NCBI RefSeq assembly: GCF_016820585.1
Contig: NZ_JADHDX010000008.1
Span: 80,061-144,060, forward strand
Length of the DNA stretch: 64,000 nt
Source: Arthrobacter beigongshangensis
Lineage (GTDB): Bacteria > Bacillota > Bacilli > Bacillales_A > Planococcaceae
Direction of reading: 5' to 3'
Position 1 is the first letter of the stretch. Each line of letters starts with the position of its first letter. Position numbers and translations under genes: made by a program. Below the pieces are notes generated by a model. That model ran no database searches. It worked only from the letters and a program-made list of their open reading frames with translations, and was not told where the DNA came from. This document shows positions 50,024 through 58,707 of this stretch, one piece after another.

Positions 50024-50461
50024 TTAATTAATCTTCTCCGCCAGCTCTAAAATAATCCCTTCTGGTCCACGAACATAGCATAACTTATATATATTTTCAT
50101 AGTTTTGTATCTCACCCAAAAGTTCTGCACCTTTTTCTTTCAATTTGGCAACAATGGCTTCAATATCTTCAACGGCAAATGCAATATGCTGGATACCCAA
50201 CGTATTTGCAAAAGATTGCTGAATCGCTTTTTCATCTGACGGAGTATGGAATTTGACCAACTCCAAAGTTGCCTGACCATCCGACATCCCTAACATGACA
50301 ACCGTCTGCCTAACATCAGTAAGCCCAATTATCCGTTCTACCCACTCTCCTTTTACTTCCGCTTCCCCTAGCACTTCAAGTCCAAGGTCGAGAAAAAAGG
50401 CTTTAGCGGCGGGAAGATCTTTTACAATAATACCTACATGATCTATTCTATGGATTTTCAA
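50024..50461 (-). CDS. VOC-family protein (methylmalonyl-CoA epimerase-like)
   Basis: 145 residues with two beta-alpha-beta-beta-beta modules: HRIDHVGIIVKDLPAAKAFF at the start, LGIQHIAFAVEDIEAIVAKL near 88, and GPEGIILELAEK at the end. Metal ligands His, His and Glu are in place. It resembles the methylmalonyl-CoA epimerase/lactoylglutathione lyase group; the substrate is not determined. TTG start at 50461 with AGGAGG 8 bases upstream. Confidence 0.82.
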   Translation of the reverse strand: MKIHRIDHVGIIVKDLPAAKAFFLDLGLEVLGEAEVKGEWVERIIGLTDVRQTVVMLGMSDGQATLELVKFHTPSDEKAIQQSFANTLGIQHIAFAVEDIEAIVAKLKEKGAELLGEIQNYENIYKLCYVRGPEGIILELAEKIN

Positions 50462-50498
50462 AATTCATACCTCCTATACCTTTAATTCTTATTAAAAA

Positions 50499-52574
50499 TT
50501 ACTTCTCTTCCTTCAACAACGTCCTTGAATAGATCAATCCAACAACTCCCACGATTGTAAATAAAATGGCCCGAATAAGGATCGAGATGCTAGCCAAATC
50601 AATGATAAAGAGCTTCAACACACAAACGACAATGAGTCCCGCACCGATAAATTTGACCCACTTCCACTGCTGCTTGCCGCCGACACTAATGGATACGAAG
50701 GCAAAGGTGAACAGTGAAAATGTGTGCACTAGCAACACATATTCCAAGTCCCACGCATAAGCTGCGATGAAAGAAAAATACCATTTATTCAAATAGATGA
50801 AGTAAAAAACCTGAAGCACGACCGCTAACTGCGGGACATGCCATTTCAGTTTTTCACGCGAAAGATAAAATCGGTCTTTCATCATGGCCCAAATCAATAC
50901 TGTGAAAACTGCTGCATAGAGTACTTGCACTAAAAAATTGAACAAAAACTCTCCATGTGCATTAAATACCCCAAGCCCCGCTAGCATAACTGATAAGCTG
51001 AGTATTAAAAACAAAATCACTGTACTATGTGCTACATAAAGCCCTTTACGCCATTTATGCAAGGTGTACATCGCACAAAGTACCACTAACATGACAAACC
51101 GCTGAACATGCATAGCTGTTTCGAATGCCAAAGAGGTACTCGATAGCCACAGCACTGTCAATTGATTGAGGTATAGCAATACGAGTACTTGCCCGGCAAT
51201 CAAACTACCGTCAATGCGTACTGTTTTCCCTACCAACCACGTTGGCGTCCAGCGATATAGCGTGTAAAACAACCAACCCACTGAAGCTAAAAATACTAAC
51301 CACACTGCATGTTCTAACGACCAAAACTGTTCAATTTGTACGGTGGTGAGTACTGCTGGCAAGGCAAACAGATAGACAATGGAGCCCGTCACAATCGTCC
51401 GCAGCGTCTCATAGCGTACACCCACCCAAATACCGAGCGTACCGTTCAACAGCAGCAGCATTAGGACAACCCTACTGTCCTCCAAATCGAAGGACAATAC
51501 CAAAACGCTTAGCGCAAATACTGCCACCGCCGACAGAACCCCTTGTAGCGCGTAATCCTTCTTCCATAACGTATACATCGCAAGTACGCAGTAGACAAAT
51601 GCCACCAGTCCATAAACGGCTATCTCTGCCACATGATCTAGTAACTTCACCCAAGCGATCGTAAACATAAAATTCGAGTACAACAATCCTTCCGAAAAAA
51701 CAGTCCTCGAAATCTTCCCTTTTACATAAAAGAACAAAATCACACCATGCTGGATGAGCACCGTCGTAACCAATATTCCCTCTGCGTCGTAGCTACCATC
51801 CAAAATCGCATAAAAGAACAACGTCAAATGGAACAGCACGAATGTCACATAGAAGGAGAACTTATGCCGTTGACTAAGCGACACGTAAAACAACGATAGA
51901 AATAACAGCAAGATATACGCACAAAACTGAATCGCAGTAGTCCCTTCCCCCTCCAATAAAAAAGGCAGTAAAAATCCTGCAATCCCCGAAAACAATGTCA
52001 GCGTCTCTGACTTCATTTTTCTAGATAATAACAATCCCACGACAATATAGACGACACCTAACAAAAATGCGATCGTAAAACTTAAATAGCCATACAAATG
52101 ATGCGCCGCAAAGGTCGTCAATATCCCAAGGGCTATAAAGCCACCCAATAACGTTAAACCAAATCCTTTTTTTCCACCACGAACATAACGCATACCCAGG
52201 TAATACAGCAAAACGGTCCCTGCATAGCCAAGCGCCACACGCACCGGGTTGGTAATCACACCATGATCCATGCCCACCTTCAAGCCCCACAGCACACCAA
52301 GCAGCAGGATGAACATGAATACGCGCGGCAACCAAATCCCCAATGCTTTCTCCAGATTAAATTCCTTCCGAACGGTCGGCACGCGAACAGGAATGTCCTG
52401 CTTCGGAGTAGCTACCTGATCAGGATGCTTCACTGGTGCCGCCACGTGCATCGTTGGTGCCTGTTCCGGAACGACGACTTCCTTGCCAGCCAATTGACGC
52501 TTTAACGACGCTACCTCCTGCTCCAGGACAGTCACTCTTTTGAATACAGCCTTTAGCTCTTTATTCAAGGTCAT
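50499..52574 (-). CDS. DUF2339 polytopic membrane protein
   Basis: 691 residues. An N-terminal coiled coil (about 5-35) and Pro/Val-rich linker are followed by about 20 or more membrane helices, beginning WLPRVFMFILLLGVLWGLKV near residue 80. This is the DUF2339 layout. Function unknown. GGGAGGAGG precedes the ATG. The glyoxalase-fold gene follows after 37 bases and may be co-transcribed. Confidence 0.85.
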   Translation of the reverse strand: MTLNKELKAVFKRVTVLEQEVASLKRQLAGKEVVVPEQAPTMHVAAPVKHPDQVATPKQDIPVRVPTVRKEFNLEKALGIWLPRVFMFILLLGVLWGLKVGMDHGVITNPVRVALGYAGTVLLYYLGMRYVRGGKKGFGLTLLGGFIALGILTTFAAHHLYGYLSFTIAFLLGVVYIVVGLLLSRKMKSETLTLFSGIAGFLLPFLLEGEGTTAIQFCAYILLLFLSLFYVSLSQRHKFSFYVTFVLFHLTLFFYAILDGSYDAEGILVTTVLIQHGVILFFYVKGKISRTVFSEGLLYSNFMFTIAWVKLLDHVAEIAVYGLVAFVYCVLAMYTLWKKDYALQGVLSAVAVFALSVLVLSFDLEDSRVVLMLLLLNGTLGIWVGVRYETLRTIVTGSIVYLFALPAVLTTVQIEQFWSLEHAVWLVFLASVGWLFYTLYRWTPTWLVGKTVRIDGSLIAGQVLVLLYLNQLTVLWLSSTSLAFETAMHVQRFVMLVVLCAMYTLHKWRKGLYVAHSTVILFLILSLSVMLAGLGVFNAHGEFLFNFLVQVLYAAVFTVLIWAMMKDRFYLSREKLKWHVPQLAVVLQVFYFIYLNKWYFSFIAAYAWDLEYVLLVHTFSLFTFAFVSISVGGKQQWKWVKFIGAGLIVVCVLKLFIIDLASISILIRAILFTIVGVVGLIYSRTLLKEEK

Positions 52575-52644
52575 AACCTCCTCCCTCGTTTATTTCTTTT
52601 GGAAATCATACCATACTAGTAGAATAAACTGAGAATAATAACCA

Positions 52645-52681
52645 CAAAAAAAGCAACATTTTCTAAATAGAAGAAGTTGCT
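52645..52681 (-). terminator. Terminator of the following minus-strand gene
   Basis: Minus strand AGCAAC, 18-base loop (partly paired TTCT/AGAA), GTTGCTTTTTTT. Confidence 0.75.
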
Positions 52682-52701
52682 CTCTAGTAAATTATGAATG
52701 A

Positions 52702-53298
52702 TTAGGCCAGTAAGCGAAACGCTAAACTTTTCCACATACTAATGCGAACGGGCTGACGTTCCTGCTGCCCTCTAATTTGATATAAATAAGTCCGTAAATC
52801 GCCTTCAAACTCCTGTATTAAAAAAGGGACCTTCGTAAAATGATGGGGCTGTACCATATTCGGCTGAATCGCAAACATCCGAACGCCGCCCTCATTGACA
52901 ACCGTTGCGACAAACTGCGAACAGAAAAATGCATGTTCACGCTGAATACCAATATTTAAAGCAACCGCAAACAGTCCTATAAAGTTATACTTATACTGCT
53001 CTTTACGACGTTCAATCTGACGAACCATTCTGCGCATTTTATGATATTCCTCTTCACTAACCTCACAGCTAAAAATCATACAATCCGCATCCTGAAATAT
53101 CCCCGTCGACACATCCTCACGGACAAACCCGCCCACAAAAGGATTATGCCGCTGCTTCCGCCCGAAGCTATACACCTCATTCAATTGCTCATCAAAAGCG
53201 ATTGAAGCGTGATTCAAGTCCTTCCGTGTATACAGCCCTATCGCCTTCGACAGCAATGTCCCCGTATCCGTTAAGACAATATATATGGTTTTCCCCAC
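52702..53298 (-). CDS. Papain-like/NlpC-P60-superfamily hypothetical protein (YiiX-like)
   Basis: About 198 residues. NHASIAFDEQ near residue 30 and FFCSQFVATVVNEGG near 127 give the permuted His...Cys arrangement of YiiX/YebB-like NlpC/P60 relatives. It might be a cysteine hydrolase acting on lipid or peptide bonds; not shown. GGGGG lies 9 bases before GTG 53298, preferred over GTG 53316. Confidence 0.65.
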   Translation of the reverse strand: MGKTIYIVLTDTGTLLSKAIGLYTRKDLNHASIAFDEQLNEVYSFGRKQRHNPFVGGFVREDVSTGIFQDADCMIFSCEVSEEEYHKMRRMVRQIERRKEQYKYNFIGLFAVALNIGIQREHAFFCSQFVATVVNEGGVRMFAIQPNMVQPHHFTKVPFLIQEFEGDLRTYLYQIRGQQERQPVRISMWKSLAFRLLA

Positions 53299-53693
53299 GA
53301 CAATCAACCCCCACAATCTGTTACACCTATTATCTACTTTTAAAACAGCAAACTAAACCGGCTATAGATGGAAACTATCTAAGCCCTGGGACCTAGTTCG
53401 CACAGACACTCTGAACAATTTATGACATCTATCATCTCTATACTTAATTATACGTCTTTTACCAGCTAAGAGTTTCATGTTTTTGAAAATAATTAAAACT
53501 TAACACGTCGTTCATAATAGAGTTCCAGTGTTTATCACCTGGAAAAAGAACAAACGGTGCCTGCGCACCACTGCCCTATGCGCAAATTTTTCAGCATACG
53601 CTCAACATGTTTTCATTCCGGAACTTTCTGGGTATCTACATACTAACAGCCTTAAAAACTTGTGTCTATCTTATATAGAGGGAAGTGAACACA
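53299..53693. other. Gene-free region
   Basis: About 395 bases; only a small hairpin GGTGC-CTGC-GCACC (near 53556) noticed. A possible reading frame here has no ribosome site and is not credited. Confidence 0.45.
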
Positions 53694-54041
53694 ATGACAA
53701 ACAATTTGCCAGAAATCCCGCAGCTCGCACCTACATCTGATAACGACGCCGCAACAATCGCTAACCAAGTCGTCGCAGCTGTCAACGCCTACAATCGCAA
53801 CTTAAACCACGACGAGGAAGTCGGACTCATGCTGACATCATTTGGACAAACCGTGACGGTCAACATTACGGGAATCGGCTATATTGGTACAAGGCTGATT
53901 ATGTTTAAAGGTTTCCTCACAAATAATAACGCACCTGTCGAGCTACTACAGCATGTGTCACAGTTGAATTTTTTGTTGGTGTCGTTGAAGCGGGAGAATC
54001 CACAAGAGGAGAAGAAGCATATTGGGTTTGTGGGGAAGTGA
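53694..54041 (+). CDS. Hypothetical protein
   Basis: 115 residues from ATG 53694, GAGG upstream. An N-terminal segment rich in Asn/Ala (NDAATIANQVVAAVNAYNRN), then a beta-rich part with GQTVTVNITGIGYIGTRLIMF and QLNFLLVSLKRENPQEEKKH. Such NxxPxxPxLA-start proteins are common small hypothetical proteins of Bacillales; no function known. Own terminator follows. Confidence 0.65.
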   Translation: MTNNLPEIPQLAPTSDNDAATIANQVVAAVNAYNRNLNHDEEVGLMLTSFGQTVTVNITGIGYIGTRLIMFKGFLTNNNAPVELLQHVSQLNFLLVSLKRENPQEEKKHIGFVGK

Positions 54042-54048
54042 AGACAAC

Positions 54049-54080
54049 AAGGTGCAATGGCGTTGGCCTTGCACTTTTTC
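54049..54080 (+). terminator. Terminator of the hypothetical gene
   Basis: AAGGTGCAA pairs with TTGCACTT (one bulged G), followed by TTTC. Confidence 0.75.
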
Positions 54081-54228
54081 ATTATTTTTGTATCCTTTTT
54101 CAGCCGCACGCTCTATATATAATGTGAAAGTCATCGTTCATCGGGGGGAAAACGTCTTACTTTAGTCGAAAAGGGGCATTCGATTACTGTAAGAACTATC
54201 ACGAAAAATGGAAAGAGGAGGATTTCTA

Positions 54229-54747
54229 GTGAATAAATTAGTCAAAGAAGCACACATCCTACTGCTTCCATCACTCATAATGGAAGTAGGTTTAAATGCG
54301 GCCATTTTTCTACAACAACTGCATGTGAACTTACTCATTTCGACAAACGTTCAGCATGGACATAAGTGGGTATATAAAACAGTTGAGCAATGGGAAAACG
54401 ATGAATTTCCATTTTGGTCAATAGACACCATTAAAAGAACCATTCACAAATTAGAGAAAAGCGGCTATATCATTTCAACTACTTCACATAACTTTTCTAA
54501 AATGGACAAAACAAAATCGTATCGTATTCACTACCCAAAGCTACAATGTCGGACTGTGCAACATGCCACATCAGTGACAGCAAAATCGACACAAGAGGAA
54601 GTGTAAATTGCCCCCTCTACAGAATGCAAAATGCCCCTAGCAATAACCAAAGAGTATTAAAAGGATTAAAAAAGATATTGTCGAGAAGTCTCTCGACGGT
54701 GTTTCAATTTGCAATTAGCATTGACTGCCTTTAAGAACTTGGAATTG
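54229..54747 (+). pseudogene. Phage-type replication/HTH protein with decayed 3' end
   Basis: An intact 125-residue frame from GTG 54229 (AGGAGG 7 bases upstream) reads NAAIFLQQLHVNLLISTNVQ, HGHKWVYKTVEQWENDEFPF and WSIDTIKRTIHKLEKSGYI, the N-terminal winged-helix region of prophage replication proteins. After the TAA at 54604-54606 the same frame continues as IAPSTECKMPLAITKEY, KD and KRYCREVSRRCFNLQ to about 54747, broken by further TAA codons. This fits a once longer gene whose tail has collected stops. The N-terminal part may still be made. Confidence 0.6.
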
Positions 54748-54775
54748 TGGTAGTACGCACCACATTCTCAAAAAT

Positions 54776-54799
54776 AATAGCCCTCCGCAGAAGGCTATC
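54776..54799 (-). terminator. Minus-strand terminator-like hairpin
   Basis: GATAGCC, 10-base loop, GGGCTATTATTTTT on the minus strand. It would stop transcripts coming from the decayed gene at 55.0-55.3 kb. A further hairpin CATTCCTT-TGGTAAT-AAGGAATG lies at about 54847-54870. Otherwise 54748-55031 holds nothing recognisable. Confidence 0.55.
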
Positions 54800-55031
54800 A
54801 TTTCTAGTCGTACCCTATATTGTGTGCAAGGATTATTTCAATCCACATTCCTTTGGTAATAAGGAATGACAAAAATAAGTTGTGACTTTCCCACTGTGTT
54901 CAGATAAAAGGAACGTTACATTTTTATAACTACTATGGTTTTTACACCTTTAAATCCCACCGCGTTCAAATAAAAAATGGAGCATATTCTGTAACAGTTC
55001 CCTTTATTCGATTGTGTTAAACTACTTTACA

Positions 55032-55265
55032 TTATTGGAGAAACACGCTTTCTCCTGTACTATCAACTAGCTCATAACCGTTCGTAATCATCAAAATTTC
55101 CAAGACCGTCATATTTGGCAGCCTGTCATTAAAACTTTTTGCCATTGCCTAATCAGGGAATTGAAATGCTTCTAGTTCAGTTTGCATTTCATATTCATCA
55201 CCATTTTTGTGTAACAAGTAGATTCTTAACAATGGATTTGTAGAACCTTCAAAAAAACATTTCAT
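55032..55265 (-). pseudogene. Small hypothetical gene with an internal stop
   Basis: A 77-codon frame from ATG 55265: MKCFFEGSTNPLLRIYLLHK, then NGDEYEMQTELEAFQFPD, a TAG at 55149-55151, then AMAKSFNDRLPNMTVLEILM and ITNGYELVDSTGESVFLQ before TAA. Protein-like composition continues on both sides of the TAG, so this looks like a single nonsense mutation (CAG, GAG or AAG to TAG). Family not recognised. Confidence 0.55.
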
Positions 55266-55286
55266 AAATCGCAAATATATTTAACA

Positions 55287-56195
55287 TTATTTTTTCGCCT
55301 GTGCTCCATCTTCCATTGAAATATCGATTTTTAAATTAATTGAACCGTTTTGGTGTTCTTTTAACTTTTCCCAAAATGCTTTCATAGCCATAGCATATTT
55401 TTCAAAAGATATATTATCGACACTTAACACTTCTTCCATGTTGGTTGTACGATACAGGTTCATAAGTTTAGTGTCACCAACTTTCTCAAAATATTCAGGA
55501 CGGATTTCAAATAACGCCTTAGCTGATGTGCCACTTCCATGTTTAAAAGTATTAGAAATTAAATTGCATTCCCGAATTGTCTCCCATATTTCCGTTTCTA
55601 CAATAGGTACCTCAATCCCGCTGTCTTCACTATGTCCGAACCAGTCCAGGATTTCACTTTCAGAAAATGATAGCATTGTAAAGGTTAGATTCATTTCTTT
55701 TAACACCCCCCCTAAAATACCAAAATTGTTTACAAATTTACCGTAGGCTTCTTCCTCGTGTTTTGAAGTGAATTCAATTTGATTGAGATATTCGTTATGT
55801 CGATGCGTCATTTCTTCATGCAACCACCTTCGCAATTGCTGCTCGAATACTTGGTATAGGTTGCTTAATGACATTAATACAAATTGATAATGCATAAGTG
55901 ATTGTTCCTGCATTCTATCGACTGCATAATCTTGGACCTTTTCATAGTAATCACCCATATCATCGTATTCAGGATTGAAACTGTATTTACCAATAATAGT
56001 TTCTTCCGCTTCTTTTAGGCACCTCTCATACGCCTTTTCAGGATTTTCTTTTACCTCTTTATAAATTGCATCATACGTACGGTCATGTGTATCTAATAGT
56101 ACGTCATATATGCGAGTGTAAGATTCCCTGAAGAAGGGGCTAAAGTATAATTTAAAATTTCCCGTACGTTCTTCATACCGTTTTTTCTTTTTCAT
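55287..56195 (-). CDS. Hypothetical protein, possible HEPN-like, near RM locus
   Basis: 302 residues, mostly helical. The C-terminal third contains IRECNLISNTFKHGSG, resembling the NxxKHGxG motif of an uncharacterised, possibly HEPN-related family often annotated near defence genes, followed by FEIRPEYF. No membrane segment. GAAAGGTAGTG precedes the ATG. It lies 1.3 kb downstream of the type I restriction locus among decayed phage-like genes. A defence role is a guess from motif and neighbourhood; no catalytic site is proven. Confidence 0.6.
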   Translation of the reverse strand: MKKKKRYEERTGNFKLYFSPFFRESYTRIYDVLLDTHDRTYDAIYKEVKENPEKAYERCLKEAEETIIGKYSFNPEYDDMGDYYEKVQDYAVDRMQEQSLMHYQFVLMSLSNLYQVFEQQLRRWLHEEMTHRHNEYLNQIEFTSKHEEEAYGKFVNNFGILGGVLKEMNLTFTMLSFSESEILDWFGHSEDSGIEVPIVETEIWETIRECNLISNTFKHGSGTSAKALFEIRPEYFEKVGDTKLMNLYRTTNMEEVLSVDNISFEKYAMAMKAFWEKLKEHQNGSINLKIDISMEDGAQAKK

Positions 56196-56432
56196 TGGAT
56201 CACTACCTTTCTAGATAATCCCTAATACCGTTTGAATGGGTATCCATGCTAATTAATAGCTTTTCATCAATATATCGGTTGCGGGTGATTGTAATCAAAA
56301 TAGATTAAGTGGTCCAGGGTGCGTATATTCAGAAGGCTGAGTCCATAGTGCCAACAAATTTAAATAGATAGATAGAATCACTATTTCTTCAGATACCTGC
56401 AAAATTCTTCGCATTAAACATTGCACCCGAAT

Positions 56433-56729
56433 TTAATCCAATTCCTTCATTAACCTTTCTAGAATATATTCTTGTCCTTTTTCAGTTACTACTATAACGG
56501 TAGCTGTCTGTTCCCGATCATATTTATCAAAGCCTGTTGACGATTTTTCAACATCTAGGTACCTCAATCTCCGTGCTTGGCTTGTAGGTAGTTTCTTATT
56601 TTCACCGTTTATCCAAATTAACCCCCAGCTATGCAACCTTTCAAATAACTCTTTCCCACTTATCTTTGGTCCCTTTCTTGTAATGACTTTTGCAAGTTCC
56701 CTGACTGTCAAAAAACCTCGAGTTTCCAT
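56433..56729 (-). CDS. KilAC-like phage antirepressor-type protein
   Basis: 98 residues. LTVRELAKVITRKGPKISG, KELFERLHSWGLIW and VTEKGQEYILERL follow the pattern of the KilA-C/phage antirepressor C-terminal domain (winged helix ending in xVTxKGxxY). No N-terminal Bro/Ant domain is attached. AGGAGG lies 9 bases before ATG 56729. Probably a phage or plasmid leftover or a small regulator. Confidence 0.65.
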   Translation of the reverse strand: METRGFLTVRELAKVITRKGPKISGKELFERLHSWGLIWINGENKKLPTSQARRLRYLDVEKSSTGFDKYDREQTATVIVVTEKGQEYILERLMKELD

Positions 56730-56901
56730 ATTCAAATACCTCCTTTTCCTGAATGAGTAGATTAGTTTTCAATGATTTGATCAATGTTAAATAGAGTTCT
56801 AATCCGTGTTCTTCCACTTGCGTAGCACACTTCATAAATACTGTATATTACAAAAATAGAATTCGTGATTCTTCGAGTTATTGGCACTTTCAAATGTAGT
56901 A

Positions 56902-57396
56902 TTAATCAATTCTTAATTGCGTCCTTTCCCTTTGGGAATCAATGACGTTATTTATCGCCTTAATCAATTCAAAATATATTCCACAACATTCATCTGATAA
57001 CATTTCAAAGTCGTGGTACCCATACGAAAATAAAAGATTTCCTTCTTCCATCTTCTTATCCAATTTGGTTAACACTTCTGCTATCTCTTTATCCAATTTA
57101 GAATATTGTTCAAAGAGAGCGGCTCGAATTTCTTTACTGTATTTGGCTATATCCATTTCTAATAGCCCGTTATCCCGTTGCTTAACAATACTAACTTCTC
57201 CATTTTTACGTAATACATAATTGTAGGCTTTTATGAGTTCTTGCTTTTCTTGATATTGACGTTCCTCGTCTATTTTTTGAAATTCAATTTTAAGTGCTTC
57301 TTTTTGGGATTTTGTATTATAATGGCCAACCAAATATGAAGAGCCTAAACTACCGAGCAATGTGGCTACTGCAACAATTATTAAATTAAAATCCAT
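56902..57396 (-). CDS. Hypothetical membrane-anchored coiled-coil protein
   Basis: 164 residues: N-terminal membrane helix (about 3-24), a charged coiled coil (about 30-60), then a helical domain containing FSYGYHDFEMLSDECCGIYF. Position next to hsdS and general layout recall small membrane proteins seen in mobile defence regions, but nothing identifies it. AAGGAG precedes the ATG. Confidence 0.6.
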   Translation of the reverse strand: MDFNLIIVAVATLLGSLGSSYLVGHYNTKSQKEALKIEFQKIDEERQYQEKQELIKAYNYVLRKNGEVSIVKQRDNGLLEMDIAKYSKEIRAALFEQYSKLDKEIAEVLTKLDKKMEEGNLLFSYGYHDFEMLSDECCGIYFELIKAINNVIDSQRERTQLRID

Positions 57397-57433
57397 CTTT
57401 CAGCTACTCCTTATTAGAGCGTTTTAATTTGGG

Positions 57434-57484
57434 TGCCTGATTCTAATGCGTTTCAAAATTAGATTAGAACCAGGCATCTTTTTT
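57434..57484 (+). terminator. REP-like palindrome/terminator pointing right
   Basis: TGCCTGATTCTAAT pairs with ATTAGAACCAGGCA (one mismatch) around 15 bases, followed by TCTTTTTT on the plus strand. No plus-strand gene precedes it. Palindromes with GTGCC/GGCAC ends occur scattered in Bacillales genomes, so it may be a repeat element rather than a terminator; it may also end hsdS transcripts inefficiently. Confidence 0.5.
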
Positions 57485-57507
57485 GTTAAGAAAAGCAGAA
57501 GTTAATC

Positions 57508-58707
57508 TCAAATAAACATCTGTTGCATAAATCCCTTTTTCTGTTCTTCCAAAATCGTTATTTTTTCTGTTTCCCCATTAATCTTCTTATCAATTTCAGA
57601 AAGGAAATTCACTATTTTCTGTTGCTCCAAAAGAAGTGGAAGAAACACTTTAAGATTTTTTATTTCTTTATTGTATAAATGAACAACGGACGACCCTTGG
57701 GCATATACGGCTAATTCATTTTTCTTTGCTGAGTTAATTTGATAACTAATGAATGAACCTAAAATATTTGTATTCGGTCTAAATATATTTATATCCCCAC
57801 CAAGTAAAACTCCTTCTGCTTCCAATGAACTTGCACATGCTATATCAATTGCAGTTTCCCCAGAAGAAGGTATAAGAACATCATTTTTCATTCCAGTAAC
57901 AACATTATCAATACTCTTAGTTCGACTATATACTTTATTAATTACATGATCATATAGTGTATATAATTCTCCGTAAAGAATACATGGTATCCCCTCTTCA
58001 GTTAAATCAGCCTTTGATAGGCCTCCTCCTTTAGAAAACTGGCCCAAACTTCCCAGGGTTTGCTCTTCCCACTCCGAAAATTCCTGCCCATTCTCATCCT
58101 TAAACCTCAATTCCCGGCTAAATAGCTTCTGCATCATGCCCTTTTTATACTCACGCCAAGCCTCAACCTTTTCTTTTTGCTGTTCGATGCGACGATCAAG
58201 TAAGTTCAAAAATCTGGAGACATACTTCTGAGTTTCAAGGGATGGTAATTTTATTTCTAGCTCATTAAACTCCTTTTGTCCAAGTGTTTTATTCCGACCA
58301 GCCCCACCAGGAGATGCAAGTTCTAAAAGATATTTCCCGCGATTTGTTTGATATAGTCTGGTGAAGTAATCCAAGTCCACCTTACTATTATCAACTCTGT
58401 ACATTGGAAATCTATGTGAAGCAATTAACCCTTTTAATTCACTATTAGTCTGTGCGATTGCTCTCTCCCAAGCAAATACAATATTTACAATAAAGCAATC
58501 TTCTTCAATCCAAAATACACGTTTATTACCTAATTCTTTACCTACAACGGGTTCTTTAATAAAAATCCCCTTGGCATGTGAACGTATTCCGATTTGGACG
58601 TACTCGGCTTGTTTTTCAACCTTAACAGGGTTTTCCACTCTTGTAAGAATCTGTGAATTTTTATATACCTTATAATTTCTAATTATGTTTTCCATCAGAA
58701 GTTTCAA
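57508..58707 (-). CDS. hsdS: Type I restriction enzyme specificity subunit HsdS
   Basis: 399 residues with two target-recognition domains (about 20-190 and 215-380), each followed by a helical spacer (LNLLDRRIEQQKEKVEAWRE near 165; LSEIDKKINGETEKITILEE near 370). The repeat of QKYVSRFLNLLD/QQKIVNFLSEID marks the tandem halves. It sets the DNA sequence methylated and cut by the complex. Its TTG start overlaps the hsdM stop; an ATG at 58695 is an alternative. Composition is visibly AT-richer than the core genes, consistent with transfer. Confidence 0.9.
   Translation of the reverse strand: MKLLMENIIRNYKVYKNSQILTRVENPVKVEKQAEYVQIGIRSHAKGIFIKEPVVGKELGNKRVFWIEEDCFIVNIVFAWERAIAQTNSELKGLIASHRFPMYRVDNSKVDLDYFTRLYQTNRGKYLLELASPGGAGRNKTLGQKEFNELEIKLPSLETQKYVSRFLNLLDRRIEQQKEKVEAWREYKKGMMQKLFSRELRFKDENGQEFSEWEEQTLGSLGQFSKGGGLSKADLTEEGIPCILYGELYTLYDHVINKVYSRTKSIDNVVTGMKNDVLIPSSGETAIDIACASSLEAEGVLLGGDINIFRPNTNILGSFISYQINSAKKNELAVYAQGSSVVHLYNKEIKNLKVFLPLLLEQQKIVNFLSEIDKKINGETEKITILEEQKKGFMQQMFI

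Noticed and set aside
53528..53740. 70-residue open frame before the 53.7-kb gene
   Set aside because: No ribosome site, unlikely composition and overlap with a better-supported gene.
53300..57400. Intact prophage
   Set aside because: Only small phage-like genes and decayed fragments; no integrase, capsid, terminase or lysis genes, and no attachment repeats recognised.
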